A stretch of DNA of 64,000 nucleotides from Pseudomonas rhodesiae (GCF_007858255.1 NZ_VFEU01000006.1:124001-188000); one strand, 5' to 3'; positions 1 to 10,174 are shown, counted from the stretch's first letter. The notes: generated from the sequence alone by a model not told the origin. A program made the numbers and translations.

Positions 1-1638
1 GTGGGCCTGGCCGTGGAGCGCTCCTTCGACATGGTTATCGGCCTGCTTGCGGTGCTCAAGGCCGGCGGCGCCTATGTGCCGTTGGACCCCGACTACCCAC
101 GCGAACGCCTGGCCTACATGCTCGACGACAGCGGCGTGCAACTGCTGCTGACCCAAGCGCCGTTGCTCGGCCAGTTGCCGATTCCGCAAGGCTTGGAAAC
201 CCTGATACTGGGCGAGTCGACCTACGAGCAATACAGCGAGCAAAACCCGGCTGTCGCGCTGGACGGCGAAAACCTTGCCTACGTGATCTACACCTCGGGC
301 TCCACCGGCCAACCCAAGGGTGCGGGCAACCGCCATTCGGCCTTGCTCAACCGCCTGCAATGGATGCAGGAAGCCTACGGGTTAAGCGCGGCCGACAGCG
401 TATTGCAAAAGACTCCGTTCAGTTTCGACGTGTCGGTGTGGGAGTTTTTCTGGCCGCTGATGACCGGCTCGCGCCTGGTGATTGCCGCCCCTGGCGATCA
501 CCGCGATCCAGCCAGATTGATCCAGGTGATCAACGCCGAACAGGTCACCACGCTGCACTTTGTGCCGTCGATGTTGCAGGCGTTCTTGCAGGATGCGGCG
601 GTGTCCAGCTGCCGGAGCCTGCAACGTATCGTGTGCAGCGGCGAGGCGTTGCCGGTGGATGCGCAGCAGCAGGTGTTCGCCAAGCTGCCGCACGCTGGGC
701 TGTACAACCTGTATGGCCCGACCGAAGCCGCCATCGACGTGACCCACTGGACCTGCGTCGACGAAGGCCGCGACACCGTGCCGATTGGCCGGCCGATTGC
801 CAATCTGGGCTGCTACCTGCTTGACGATAATTTCGAACCGGTGCCGGTCGGCGTGCTGGGCGAGCTGTACCTGGGCGGCGCCGGTCTGGCCCGTGGTTAT
901 CACCGCCGTCCTGCATTGACCGCCGAACGCTTTATCGCCCACCCGTTCGTCCACGGCGAGCGCCTGTATCGCACCGGCGACCTGGCGCGCTACCGCGAAG
1001 ACGGAGTGATCGAATACGCCGGGCGTATCGACCATCAGGTCAAGCTGCGCGGCCTGCGTATCGAGTTGGGCGAGATCGAAGCGCGGTTGCTGGAGCACGA
1101 GCAGGTCCGCGAAGCGGCGGTGCTGGCGGTGGACGGCAAGTACCTGGTGGGTTACCTGGTGCTGCACCATGCCGGAGACGATTGGCGCGAGGTGCTCGGT
1201 GCGCACCTGGCCGAACACCTGCCGGATTACATGGTGCCGGCGCAGTGGGTGTTGCTGGAGCAGATGCCGTTGAGTCCCAACGGCAAGTTGGATCGCAAGG
1301 CGTTGCCCAAGGCCGATGCGGGCCAGCCATCCAGTGTTTATGAAGCGCCGCAAAGCGAGCTGGAGCAGCAGATCGCGGCGATCTGGGCGCAGGTGCTGGA
1401 AGTCGAGCGCGTGGGCCTTAATGACAACTTCTTTGAACTGGGCGGGCATTCCTTGCTGGTGATCAACGTTATTTCGCGTATGCAGCTTGAACTAGGCCTG
1501 CGACCTTCACCGCAGGATATTTTCCAGCACCCGGATGTACGGCGCCTGGCGGCGCACCTTGAAGGGCAGGGCGGTGCGGTGACGCAAGACAAACTCAGCC
1601 GTCTCGATGCGCTGTTTGATGATATGGGGCCGTTTTGA
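1..1638 (+). CDS. Pyoverdine NRPS, C-terminal part: adenylation (Ser) and carrier domain
   Basis: This is the 3' end of a nonribosomal peptide synthetase gene; the reading frame is open at the window edge, so the true start lies upstream. What remains is most of an adenylation domain (TSGSTG motif near residue 99, YGPTE near 240, TGDL and [11 protein letters not shown] motifs near 325-345) and a peptidyl carrier domain whose GGHSLL serine is near residue 483. The pocket residues, aligned to the GrsA positions, read D-V-W-H-V-S-L-I-D plus the invariant lysine, the known serine code. No epimerisation or thioesterase domain follows, so the chain must be passed to the next protein, whose ATG overlaps this stop codon (TGATG). 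Context (pvd genes on the far side of the terminator) makes it a pyoverdine synthetase; whether it is the equivalent of PvdI or PvdJ cannot be told from the fragment. Confidence 0.93.
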   Translation: MGLAVERSFDMVIGLLAVLKAGGAYVPLDPDYPRERLAYMLDDSGVQLLLTQAPLLGQLPIPQGLETLILGESTYEQYSEQNPAVALDGENLAYVIYTSGSTGQPKGAGNRHSALLNRLQWMQEAYGLSAADSVLQKTPFSFDVSVWEFFWPLMTGSRLVIAAPGDHRDPARLIQVINAEQVTTLHFVPSMLQAFLQDAAVSSCRSLQRIVCSGEALPVDAQQQVFAKLPHAGLYNLYGPTEAAIDVTHWTCVDEGRDTVPIGRPIANLGCYLLDDNFEPVPVGVLGELYLGGAGLARGYHRRPALTAERFIAHPFVHGERLYRTGDLARYREDGVIEYAGRIDHQVKLRGLRIELGEIEARLLEHEQVREAAVLAVDGKYLVGYLVLHHAGDDWREVLGAHLAEHLPDYMVPAQWVLLEQMPLSPNGKLDRKALPKADAGQPSSVYEAPQSELEQQIAAIWAQVLEVERVGLNDNFFELGGHSLLVINVISRMQLELGLRPSPQDIFQHPDVRRLAAHLEGQGGAVTQDKLSRLDALFDDMGPF

Positions 1639-4600
1639 TGGACACTCAGGTTGCACAACGCATCGTCAAACGGTTTATCGGCTTGCCGCTGGAACAGCGC
1701 CGGGTCTACCTGCAAAAGATGCTCGCCGAGGATGTCTCGCCCGCCAACTTACCGATTCCAGTGACCCGCGATGAGGCGCCGCAGTTGCTGCTGTCCTACG
1801 CTCAGGAGCGGCAGTGGTTTATCTGGCAGTTGGAGCCCGACAGCGCCGCTTATCACCTGCCCACGGCGTTGCGCTTGCGCGGGCCATTGGACGTCGCGGC
1901 ATTGCAGCGCAGCTTCGATAGCCTGGTTGCCCGCCACGAAACCCTGCGTACCTGCCTGCGCCAGGACGGCGAGCGTCGGGTGCAGGTGGTCGACCCACAG
2001 GCCATTGTGCGGATTCAATCGATGGAGATTGACCAGGCCCAGATGACCGACCGGTTGGACGCGCTGATCGCCCAGCCCTTCGATTTGCAGAACGGCCCGT
2101 TGCTGCGCGTCGCCTTGATGCGTCTTGACGCGCAAGAGCATGTGCTGGTGTTGGTTCAGCACCATGTCGTGTCGGATGGGCACTCGATGCAGATCATGGT
2201 CGAGGAACTGGTGCAGTTATATGCCGCGTACGCCCAGGGGTATGAGGCGCAATTACCCGCCTTACCGATCCAGTATGCCGATTACGCCTTGTGGCAGCGG
2301 GCGTGGATGGAGGCCGGCGAACAGGATCGCCAACTGGATTACTGGCGCGGTCGCCTGGGGGGCGAGCAGCCGGTATTGGCGCTGCCGTTCGATCGTGCCC
2401 GCCCGCTGCTGCAAAGTCACCGTGGCGCGAGCTTGGACATTGCGTTACCGGCGGGCCTGGTGGCTGCGCTGCGCGACCTGGCGCAGCGCGAAGGCGTGAC
2501 GATGTTCATGCTGTTGCTGGCCTCGTTCCAAATGCTGATGTATCGCTACAGCGGCCAGCCGGATATCCGCATCGGGGTGCCGACGGCCAACCGCAATCGT
2601 GTCGAAACCGAACGCTTGATCGGCTTTTTTGTGAACACCCAAGTGATCAGGGCGGATATCGACGGGCAGATGTCAGTGTCCACGTTATTGCAGCAAGTGC
2701 GGGCCCGTGCGCTGGAGGCTCAGGCGCATCAGGACCTGCCTTTCGAACAATTGGTGCTGGCCTTGCAGCCGGAGCGCAACCTCAGCCATAACCCCTTGTT
2801 CCAAGTGATGTTCAATCACCAGGCCGATACTCGCAAAGCCGGCAGCGCCCAGTCGCCGGGGCTGCTGCAGGTCGAAAGCCTGGAGTGGCAGAGCCGCACC
2901 GCGCAGTTCGACCTGAGCCTGGACACCCGTGAGTCCGCCGACGGTATCTGGGCCGCGCTGACCTACGCCACGGACCTGTTCGACGGGCCAACCGTGCAGC
3001 GCATGGCCATGCACTGGCAGCATCTATTGCAGGGTATGGCCCAGGATGCACGGCAACCGATTGGGCAACTGGAGATGCTCGACCGCGATGAGCGACACCG
3101 CATCGTCCACGGTTGGAACGCCACCGCCCAGGCTTACCCTCTGCACCGCTGCGTGCATCACTTGATCGAAACGCAGGTCGAGCGCACCCCCGAAGCGCCG
3201 GCGCTGTATTTTGCCGAGCAATCCTTGAGCTACGTCGAGCTTAATCGGCGTGCCAACCGCCTGGCACATCGCTTGATAGCGTTGGGAGTTGGCCCGGATG
3301 TGCTGGTCGGGCTGGCGGTAGAGCGCTGCGTCGAAATGGTGGTGGGACTGCTGGCCGTGCTCAAGGCCGGGGGCGCCTACGTGCCGCTGGACCCGGAGTA
3401 CCCGCGCGAACGCCTGGCCTACATGCTGCACGACAGTGCGGTGAAGTTGCTGTTGACCCAGACGCAGGTGCTGCAAGCACTGCCGATACCCGCAGGTCTT
3501 GAGGTGCTGCTGCTGGATGAGGAAAGGCTCGATGGGCTCAGTGATGCCAATCCTAATGTCGCTTTGGACGGCGAGCACCTGGCCTATGTGATCTATACGT
3601 CCGGCTCTACCGGCAAACCCAAGGGGGCCGGCAACCGTCATGGCGCACTGACCAACCGCCTGTGCTGGATGCAGGATGCCTACTGCCTGGACGCCCGCGA
3701 TGCGGTGTTGCAGAAGACGCCGTTCAGCTTCGACGTATCGGTGTGGGAGTTCTTCTGGCCATTGATGACCGGCGCACAGCTGGTGGTTGCCGCGCCAGGC
3801 GATCACCGCGATCCCGAGCGCTTGATCGGCCTGATCGATCGCCATCAGGTCACCACATTGCATTTTGTGCCGTCGATGCTGCAGGCGTTTGTACAAGACC
3901 CAGGCGTCATCCGCTGCCAGAGTCTGCGCCGCATCGTGTGCAGTGGCGAGGCGTTACCGGTGGACGTGCAGCAGCAGGTGTTCGCCAAACTGCCCTGGGC
4001 CGTGCTGTATAACCTGTATGGCCCGACCGAAGCGGCCATCGACGTGACCCACTGGACCTGTGTCGCCGAAGACTGCGACAACGTGCCCATCGGCCGGCCG
4101 ATAGCCAACCTGGCCACTTATGTGCTCGATGCACAACTGATGCCGGTGCCGGCGGGCGTGTCGGGCGAGCTGTACCTGGGCGGCGTCGGACTGGCGCGCA
4201 GCTACCATCAACGACCGGCACTGACTGCCGAACGGTTTGTGCCGTGCCCGTTTCATGCCGGTGCGCGGCTGTACCGCAGTGGTGATCGGGTACGCCAGCG
4301 CTCTGACGGGGTGATTGAATACCTGGGGCGCCTGGATCACCAGGTCAAGCTGCGTGGCTTGCGCATCGAACTGGGCGAAATCGAGGCGCGTGTGCTGGAG
4401 CACCAATGGGTGCGTGCAGCGAGTGTGCAAGTCTTGGAAGGTAAGCACCTGGTGGCCTACGTGGTACTGCACGACGCAGTCGAGGGCTGGCGCGATGCGC
4501 TCAGTGCGCATCTGGCGCGGCATCTTCCGGACTTCATGGTGCCTGGGCAATGGGTGGTGCTCGACCGCATGCCGTTAAGTCCCAATGGCAAGTTGGACCG

Positions 4601-5735
4601 CAAGGCCCTGCCCACGCCCGATGCCCCACAACAGGCCGCCTACTTGGCGCCGCAGAGCGTGCACGAGCAACAACTGGCGGCTATCTGGTCCGATCTCTTG
4701 GGCGTGCCACGGGTGGGCCTGCGCGATAATTTCTTCGAACTGGGCGGTCACTCCCTGCTGGTGTTGTTGCTCAAGGAGCGCATCCGTGCCGCAACCGGGG
4801 TCAGCGTATCGGTGGCCCAGTTGATGCTCAACCCCACGGTGCAGGGGCAAGTCGACAGCCTGCACGGCAGCACCCGCAGCGATTTGCTCGTGCCACTTAA
4901 CAGCGGCGCGCCGGGCACGCCATTGTTTGTGTTCCACCCCAGTTACGGTTCGGTGCATTGCTACAAAGCGATTGCCCTGGCACTGCGTGACCAGCGACCG
5001 GTGATCGGGGTGATCTGCCGCGCGCTGGCGCAAGAGGGCGGCGAAGTTCCGTCCTGGACAAGCATGGTTGAGGATTACACCGCTCAGCTGTTGGAGGCAC
5101 AACCTCAGGGCGCTTTCCGTCTGGCAGGTTGGTCGCTGGGGGGCAATCTGGCGATGGAGGTGGCTTATCGTCTGGAACAGGCCGGTCGTGAAGTGGCTTG
5201 CGTGGGCTGGATCGATGCGCCGCCGCCGTACCGCGTCGCCGGATTCTGGGATGCACAAACCGCCGCCGAAGAGCGCGTGGTGTCCGTCAGCGAGCAACGC
5301 GCCGAGATGCTCGGTGTGCTATTTCCGCACCATGCCGAACAGATCCACGCCGTGTGGCTGGGCAGCGGAGACGAGGGTGACGATACGCAGCGGTGGGCGA
5401 GGGTGGATAGCTGGGCGCAACGCACCTTGGGCACTGCCTACGAAGGCTTGCGGCGTGAGTTGCTGGAGGGCAGTGAAGCGCAGGTGTCCTGGGAGGTGAA
5501 ACGCTTGCTGGACCTCAGGTTGCAGGACGCCGACTATGCGCCGATCAAAGCCCCCGTCGCTTGCTGGTGGGCATCGCGCAGCAAGGGCGGGCAGCATCGT
5601 GAGCTGATTGAGTCCAGTATGCGGGCCGTCATCGGCGCGGCGGGGATCACCCAGTCGATGCTGATCGACACGACTCACGATCGGATTGTCGATAACCCTC
5701 AGTTTGTCGGCAGTTTTGCATCAGTCATGGGCTAA
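1638..5735 (+). CDS. pvdD: Terminal pyoverdine NRPS: C-A(Ser)-PCP-TE
   Basis: Last module of the pyoverdine assembly line, 1365 residues. Domains in order: a condensation domain (opening motif SYAQERQWF near 53, catalytic HHVVSDG at about 175-181, LCL-like because the upstream module has no epimerase), an adenylation domain (TSGSTG near 653), a carrier domain (GGHSLL near 1038) and a type I thioesterase (GWSLGG nucleophile motif near 1164, histidine in TTHDR near the end). The adenylation pocket again reads D-V-W-H-V-S-L-I-D-K, predicting L-serine. The thioesterase releases the ferribactin precursor. The in-frame TTG three bases earlier is less likely than the ATG at 1638, which overlaps the previous stop. 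It is the positional equivalent of PAO1 PvdD, although that protein has two threonine modules; the symbol is used in that sense. Confidence 0.92.
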   Translation: MDTQVAQRIVKRFIGLPLEQRRVYLQKMLAEDVSPANLPIPVTRDEAPQLLLSYAQERQWFIWQLEPDSAAYHLPTALRLRGPLDVAALQRSFDSLVARHETLRTCLRQDGERRVQVVDPQAIVRIQSMEIDQAQMTDRLDALIAQPFDLQNGPLLRVALMRLDAQEHVLVLVQHHVVSDGHSMQIMVEELVQLYAAYAQGYEAQLPALPIQYADYALWQRAWMEAGEQDRQLDYWRGRLGGEQPVLALPFDRARPLLQSHRGASLDIALPAGLVAALRDLAQREGVTMFMLLLASFQMLMYRYSGQPDIRIGVPTANRNRVETERLIGFFVNTQVIRADIDGQMSVSTLLQQVRARALEAQAHQDLPFEQLVLALQPERNLSHNPLFQVMFNHQADTRKAGSAQSPGLLQVESLEWQSRTAQFDLSLDTRESADGIWAALTYATDLFDGPTVQRMAMHWQHLLQGMAQDARQPIGQLEMLDRDERHRIVHGWNATAQAYPLHRCVHHLIETQVERTPEAPALYFAEQSLSYVELNRRANRLAHRLIALGVGPDVLVGLAVERCVEMVVGLLAVLKAGGAYVPLDPEYPRERLAYMLHDSAVKLLLTQTQVLQALPIPAGLEVLLLDEERLDGLSDANPNVALDGEHLAYVIYTSGSTGKPKGAGNRHGALTNRLCWMQDAYCLDARDAVLQKTPFSFDVSVWEFFWPLMTGAQLVVAAPGDHRDPERLIGLIDRHQVTTLHFVPSMLQAFVQDPGVIRCQSLRRIVCSGEALPVDVQQQVFAKLPWAVLYNLYGPTEAAIDVTHWTCVAEDCDNVPIGRPIANLATYVLDAQLMPVPAGVSGELYLGGVGLARSYHQRPALTAERFVPCPFHAGARLYRSGDRVRQRSDGVIEYLGRLDHQVKLRGLRIELGEIEARVLEHQWVRAASVQVLEGKHLVAYVVLHDAVEGWRDALSAHLARHLPDFMVPGQWVVLDRMPLSPNGKLDRKALPTPDAPQQAAYLAPQSVHEQQLAAIWSDLLGVPRVGLRDNFFELGGHSLLVLLLKERIRAATGVSVSVAQLMLNPTVQGQVDSLHGSTRSDLLVPLNSGAPGTPLFVFHPSYGSVHCYKAIALALRDQRPVIGVICRALAQEGGEVPSWTSMVEDYTAQLLEAQPQGAFRLAGWSLGGNLAMEVAYRLEQAGREVACVGWIDAPPPYRVAGFWDAQTAAEERVVSVSEQRAEMLGVLFPHHAEQIHAVWLGSGDEGDDTQRWARVDSWAQRTLGTAYEGLRRELLEGSEAQVSWEVKRLLDLRLQDADYAPIKAPVACWWASRSKGGQHRELIESSMRAVIGAAGITQSMLIDTTHDRIVDNPQFVGSFASVMG

Positions 5736-5749
5736 TGCCCCAGGCAAAC

Positions 5750-5787
5750 AAAAGCCCCTGGCCACATAAATGGCCAGGGGCTTTTTT
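5750..5787. terminator. Bidirectional intrinsic terminator between pvdD and fpvA
   Basis: A 15-base arm (5750-5764, AAAAGCCCCTGGCCA) pairs with 5771-5785 around a 6-base loop. T-runs follow on the plus strand and the mirror A-run precedes, so it can stop transcription from both of the convergent genes. Confidence 0.9.
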
Positions 5788-5799
5788 ATTACGAGCGAG

Positions 5800-8217
5800 T
5801 TAGAAGCTCCAGCGCGTGGTCAGCATGACGTTGCGTGGGTCACCGTAGTACGAGGAGTTATAGAAGCCGATGTTGGTGTAGTACTTCTTATCGAACAGGT
5901 TGTTGACGTTGAGGGTGGCGGACACATTGTCGGTCACTTGGTAGCGTGCCATTACGTCCACTAGCCAGTACGGGTCCTGCGAGAATTTGTCGGTGGTCCT
6001 TTTCGGGCGGTTGTTCAGGTACTGCCAACCCTCACCCTGCCAGCGCGCGCCACCGCCCAGGGTGAGTTTGTCCCAGGGGCCGGTAAGCTTGTAGGTGGTG
6101 TAGAAGTTGACCTGATCTTCCGGTTCCCACGTGGACACCTTCGTACCGCTCTGGTCGCGAATGATCTTATGGGTGTATCCGGCCTGCAATTGCCAGCCAG
6201 GTGCAAGTTCGCCGGAGATTTCCGCTTCATAGCCTTTGGTCTTGGCGGTGATGCCCTTGTAGGGGTTGTCGACCAGGGACTTATCGGCGGTGCTGTCGAA
6301 TTCCGCGCGGTTTTCCTCATGCACTTCGAAGTAAGCCAGGCTGGTGTTCAGGCGGCCCTCGTAGAACTCGCCCTTGAGACCGATCTCGTAGTTGGTGCCT
6401 TCATCCGGCTCCAGCATTTTGTTGCTCGCGTCCCGATACGCCGTTTGCGGCAGGTAGATCTCGGTGTAGCTGGCGTAGAGGGAGTAGTTGTCGTCCAGAT
6501 CATAGGTCAGGCCGGCATAGGGAATGACTTTGCCGGTGTCCTTGGTATCGCTGGTACCCGTGACCTGATAGTTGGCGATACGCGTGCCGAGCAACAGGTG
6601 CAAGTCATCGGTCAGGCTGAAACGGCCGGTCATGTACACGCCGGATTGGCGAGTGGTTTCGTCGTTTTTGAAACCGACATCGCCCCAGTTCGGCTCAATG
6701 CTGTCGCCATTCCAGTTGTAGAAGTCAATGACGTTATTGGTGAATGTCGGACTGTAGTAGTCCTTACCTACCCAATGGGACGACGAGATGGACGAGCCGA
6801 TCACCAACTCGTGTTCGCGCCCGAGCATGCTGAATGGGCCGGTCAGGTACATATCACCGCTGTCGCTGATGGTTTCACCGGTGTACTTTTGGCCATAGAC
6901 CGAAGACAGCCCGGTGGTCGGATTCGGTGAGGCCAGGGAGCCCAGTGGAGCGTTGTAGCCGTTGATCTGGTGGTTGTACTGCCCTTTGGCGACCCAGCCG
7001 TTGCTGAAGGTGTGCTCCAGCGTCGCGAACGCGGTGCGCGAGTATTGCTCCCACTTGCTCCATTTCGCGCCATTGTTGAAGGAGCGCGGCAAGGTGATCG
7101 GGTTGCCTGCCGAGTCATACACAGGACTGCTGCCGGACCAGCTGGAGCCTTTGGGGTCGTTGTCCTGGTAATCGGCGCCTACCGTGAGCAGGGTGTCTTC
7201 ATCCAGGTCGACTTCGAGAATGCCGTAGAACACGCTGGTTTTACGCTGATAGTGATCCATGAACGAGTGCTCGTCCTGGTACGCAGCCACGGCGCGACCT
7301 CGCACGTTACCGGTCTCGGTCAAGGGGCCGCTGACGTCGATTTCCGAGCGGTATTTGTCCCACGATCCCGCGCCCAGCTCCACATGCCCCTGGAACTGCG
7401 CGGTAGGTTTTTTGCGCACCAGGTTGATGGTGCCGCCGGGGCCGCCAGCGCCGGTGAGCAGGCCGGTTGCGCCTTTGAGCACTTCGACCCGGTCGTAGAT
7501 GGCCATGTCGGTCAGGGTCTGCCCGGCCGAGTAGGGCGCGTTGCGGGTCATTGGAATGCCATCGTACTGGAAGTTCTGGATGGCAAAACCGCGCGAATAA
7601 TAGTTGGTGCGTTCACTGTCGTAAGTCGAGACGGTGATGCCCGGTGTATGGCGCATCACGTTGTCGATGCCGGTCAGCCCGAAGTCATCCATGGCCTGGC
7701 GGGTAACCACCGAGATCGATTGCGGCGTCTGTCGGGGGGTGAGGACCATGCGCGTGGCGGTTGCAATGGTGCCTGGGGTGTAGGAACCGGTTCCTTCGGT
7801 GACCGTACCCAACTGGTTCGCGTTGACCTGGGTCGCACCCAGCTCCAGGGTACTGGAGCTGCTGTTGGCGCTGATGGTTATGGCGTTGCCCTGCAAGCTG
7901 TAGTTGATCCCCGAACCTTTGAGCAGCGCGGCGATGGCCTGTTCCGGTGCGAGCTTACCCTTGACTGTGGCGCTGCTTTTGTTCTGGACGTCCGTCGGGC
8001 TGTACAACACTTGCATATTGGTCTGGCGACCAAATTCCTGCAGCGCCGTCCCCAACGGTTGTGCAGGAATATTGATCTCAAGCGCCTGGGCTTGAACATA
8101 ACCGGCAAGAGGCAGCGACACCGCAAGCGCGAGCGCGCTGGGCTTGAGGTTGACATGCAGGGCCCTTCGCATGGATAGCGCTTTACTCAAGGGGCTCAGA
8201 CCGAGTCGTGCAGACAT
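5800..8217 (-). CDS. fpvA: Ferripyoverdine TonB-dependent receptor, transducer type
   Basis: Outer-membrane receptor that imports iron-loaded pyoverdine, 805 residues. After a signal peptide (hydrophobic stretch ending GYVQAQA near residue 44) there is an N-terminal signalling (STN/secretin-like) domain (about 45-120, beginning ALEINIPAQPLG), then the plug (about 150-270, with TPQSISVVTRQAM and GTINLVRKKP) and a 22-strand-type barrel ending in the aromatic residue of TRWSF. The signalling domain is the part that, in known FpvA, talks to the anti-sigma factor FpvR; fpvR, pvdS and fpvI are not in the window. An alternative start at codon 16 (MRRALHV) gives a more compact signal peptide. It lies 104 bases downstream of pvdE on the same strand, so read-through from the pvdE promoter is possible in addition to its own control. 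Confidence 0.93.
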   Translation of the reverse strand: MSARLGLSPLSKALSMRRALHVNLKPSALALAVSLPLAGYVQAQALEINIPAQPLGTALQEFGRQTNMQVLYSPTDVQNKSSATVKGKLAPEQAIAALLKGSGINYSLQGNAITISANSSSSTLELGATQVNANQLGTVTEGTGSYTPGTIATATRMVLTPRQTPQSISVVTRQAMDDFGLTGIDNVMRHTPGITVSTYDSERTNYYSRGFAIQNFQYDGIPMTRNAPYSAGQTLTDMAIYDRVEVLKGATGLLTGAGGPGGTINLVRKKPTAQFQGHVELGAGSWDKYRSEIDVSGPLTETGNVRGRAVAAYQDEHSFMDHYQRKTSVFYGILEVDLDEDTLLTVGADYQDNDPKGSSWSGSSPVYDSAGNPITLPRSFNNGAKWSKWEQYSRTAFATLEHTFSNGWVAKGQYNHQINGYNAPLGSLASPNPTTGLSSVYGQKYTGETISDSGDMYLTGPFSMLGREHELVIGSSISSSHWVGKDYYSPTFTNNVIDFYNWNGDSIEPNWGDVGFKNDETTRQSGVYMTGRFSLTDDLHLLLGTRIANYQVTGTSDTKDTGKVIPYAGLTYDLDDNYSLYASYTEIYLPQTAYRDASNKMLEPDEGTNYEIGLKGEFYEGRLNTSLAYFEVHEENRAEFDSTADKSLVDNPYKGITAKTKGYEAEISGELAPGWQLQAGYTHKIIRDQSGTKVSTWEPEDQVNFYTTYKLTGPWDKLTLGGGARWQGEGWQYLNNRPKRTTDKFSQDPYWLVDVMARYQVTDNVSATLNVNNLFDKKYYTNIGFYNSSYYGDPRNVMLTTRWSF

Positions 8218-8261
8218 GGGGCGTTCTCTTCTATGTTTTAGGTGGGCAGTTTGATTTTATT

Positions 8262-8280
8262 GAGGTTAGTTCTCATTAAC
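8262..8280 (-). promoter_or_regulatory. Fur-box-like sequence upstream of fpvA
   Basis: Read on the minus strand, this 19-mer (GTTAATGAGAACTAACCTC) matches about 12 of 19 positions of the Fur consensus and sits about 45 bases before the fpvA start. No exact TAAAT-N16-CGT site is present in the pvdE-fpvA gap, so direct Fur control is the simplest reading, but the match is only moderate. Confidence 0.4.
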
Positions 8281-8321
8281 AGTAGTGAGACGTTCCTACC
8301 TGCAGAAACCGGAAAAAAAAT

Positions 8322-9974
8322 TCACGCCAGCTCCCGTTCATGCACCACCTGGCCCGCGCGCAGTCGCACCAACTGGTCGGCGATGTCGAAATAGCGGTCG
8401 TCATGGCTGATCACGACGATGGTTTTGCCCAGGCGTTTGAGGTCCGGCAGCAGCTCGGTATAAAAGATGCGACGGAAGGCCGGGTCCTGGTCGGCGGCCC
8501 ATTCATCGAACACCAGCACTGGGCGTTCTTCCAGCCAGGCGTTGACCAGTGCCAGGCGCTTGCGTTGGCCGGTGGAGAGGTCGGTGGTACTGAACGCACC
8601 GTCTTTGATCGTGACCTTATGCGCGATTTCCAGGCGCTCCAGGTATTGGGTTGCGCCATCCAGCGAGGTTTTCCCACCGCCCTGAACGAGATCATCGAAC
8701 AGGTAATAGTCCGCGAACACCGTCGTGAACAGTTGACGGTAATCGTCACGGCTCGTGGCGCTCACGGGTTGGCCATTGAGGTGGATTTCGCCGGATTGCG
8801 GGGTGTACAGCCCCAGCAGCAATTTGATCAGTGTGGTCTTGCCGCAGCCGTTTTCGCCGACAATAAATACGATATCGCCTTGCTTGATGCTCAGGTCGAT
8901 CGGGCCCAGATGGAACGGTTCGCTGCCGTCCACCGGCGGCGGGCTGTAGCTCACCCCACGCAGTTCCAGGCTGTGCACCACCGGTTTTGGCGCCTCGCTG
9001 TCTTCGAGCAGCAGATGGGGCTCAGGCGATGAGAACCGCTCGGACAGCTCAGCGATACGCGAGAACGCGATCTGCGCACGGCTGACGATCGGCAGTGCGG
9101 TCACTACGTGTTCCAGCGGGCCTTTCATGTACAGCAAAACCAGGACGAAACCGGTGATCACGGCCGGGTCAGGGCTGGGGTAATAGGCTTGGAACGCCAG
9201 CGCCAGACCGATGACCACAAAGAACAGCATCGAGCCGAACGTTTTGGCGATGATGAAGATGTTCACCGAGCGGATCTGGATATCACCGATGCGATCGGCG
9301 GTCGCCTGGATGCGATGGGTATTCATCCGGTAGCGACGGGGGCGGTGGATGCGCAACTCCTTGGCGCCCGAAGCGATGGCGGTGTAATAACGCTGCAACT
9401 CGTCTTCCTGGTCACGGGCCGCTTCAAAACCCTGGATGCCTGCAGAACGCGCCGCGTACTGCACGGCGGTGCCGATCACAATCGCCACGATCATGATCAG
9501 GAACATGGGCACCGACAGGTACGCCAGGTAGCCCAGGCATCCGAGGGTCACCGTAGTAGCGATGGCCAGGGGCGTGAAAGAAAAGGAAAAATCGCTGATG
9601 GTATCGACGTCGTGAGTCAGCACCGGGATCAGCTTATGGGTGCGGTAGCGCTCGATTTGTTCGATAGGCGCCGACAGCACTTTCTCGCCCAACTCCTTGC
9701 GCAGCGCCGCAATAATGCGTTGGCCGACAAAGTTGGTGCCGATATCCGACACGATCGAACTGACCAACGCCAACACGCATAACGCAGCAAAAGTCAGGAT
9801 CACCCCCTGGGTCATGCCTTGGGGCGAGTGCAGGGCGTTATTGATCGTCGCCAGCAGCAACGTGATGGCCAGGCCGCCGGCCATGCCCAGGGCCACGGAG
9901 ACCGTGACGATGGTGCGAAAGGGCCTGAGCAATGCGAGCAGACCGTTGAAGGCGCCGCGCTTGGGGTCGGTCAT
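8322..9974 (-). CDS. pvdE: Pyoverdine precursor ABC exporter
   Basis: Inner-membrane exporter that moves the acylated ferribactin precursor to the periplasm, where maturation occurs. The 550-residue protein is a half-transporter: six membrane segments in the first 300 residues fused to an ATPase domain with Walker A GENGCGKTT, signature LSTGQRKR and Walker B VLVFDEWA. The start at 9974 (MTDPKRGAF) is chosen because GGGAAG lies 5 bases before it; a longer frame begins at 10028 but has no such site. Length agrees with PAO1 PvdE. It is driven by the PvdS site at 10034-10057 and is followed by fpvA on the same strand. Confidence 0.95.
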   Translation of the reverse strand: MTDPKRGAFNGLLALLRPFRTIVTVSVALGMAGGLAITLLLATINNALHSPQGMTQGVILTFAALCVLALVSSIVSDIGTNFVGQRIIAALRKELGEKVLSAPIEQIERYRTHKLIPVLTHDVDTISDFSFSFTPLAIATTVTLGCLGYLAYLSVPMFLIMIVAIVIGTAVQYAARSAGIQGFEAARDQEDELQRYYTAIASGAKELRIHRPRRYRMNTHRIQATADRIGDIQIRSVNIFIIAKTFGSMLFFVVIGLALAFQAYYPSPDPAVITGFVLVLLYMKGPLEHVVTALPIVSRAQIAFSRIAELSERFSSPEPHLLLEDSEAPKPVVHSLELRGVSYSPPPVDGSEPFHLGPIDLSIKQGDIVFIVGENGCGKTTLIKLLLGLYTPQSGEIHLNGQPVSATSRDDYRQLFTTVFADYYLFDDLVQGGGKTSLDGATQYLERLEIAHKVTIKDGAFSTTDLSTGQRKRLALVNAWLEERPVLVFDEWAADQDPAFRRIFYTELLPDLKRLGKTIVVISHDDRYFDIADQLVRLRAGQVVHERELA

Positions 9975-10033
9975 AAGTACTTCCCGGAAAGTGAAAAGAG
10001 GGGGCTGGGCACACAGACCCTTACCCATGACAA

Positions 10034-10057
10034 ACGAAGCATCGCCGTGACGATTTA
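10034..10057 (-). promoter_or_regulatory. PvdS-dependent promoter (iron-starvation box) for pvdE
   Basis: On the minus strand this is exactly TAAAT-N16-CGT, the consensus bound by the extracytoplasmic sigma factor PvdS. It lies 60 bases before the pvdE start. It is paired with an oppositely directed box 32 bases away, so pvdE and pvdF are switched on together under iron starvation. Confidence 0.9.
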
Positions 10058-10088
10058 GCCTGGTGCGCCTGGCGGTGAAGGCGGCGGA

Positions 10089-10112
10089 TAAATTGCCCGG
10101 GAGCTGGTTCGT
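10089..10112 (+). promoter_or_regulatory. PvdS-dependent promoter (iron-starvation box) for pvdF
   Basis: Exact TAAAT-N16-CGT on the plus strand, 63 bases before the pvdF start codon. It is the partner of the divergent pvdE box. Confidence 0.9.
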
Positions 10113-10174
10113 TCTTGTTGTGTAGGCGCACGCGTAGCCGCGCAGTGCGTGATCCCTTCAGCGAGAGCGAAACA

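Noticed and set aside
6970..8178. Plus-strand frame of 402 codons
   Set aside because: Shadow of fpvA; composition is that of a reverse-complement barrel protein.
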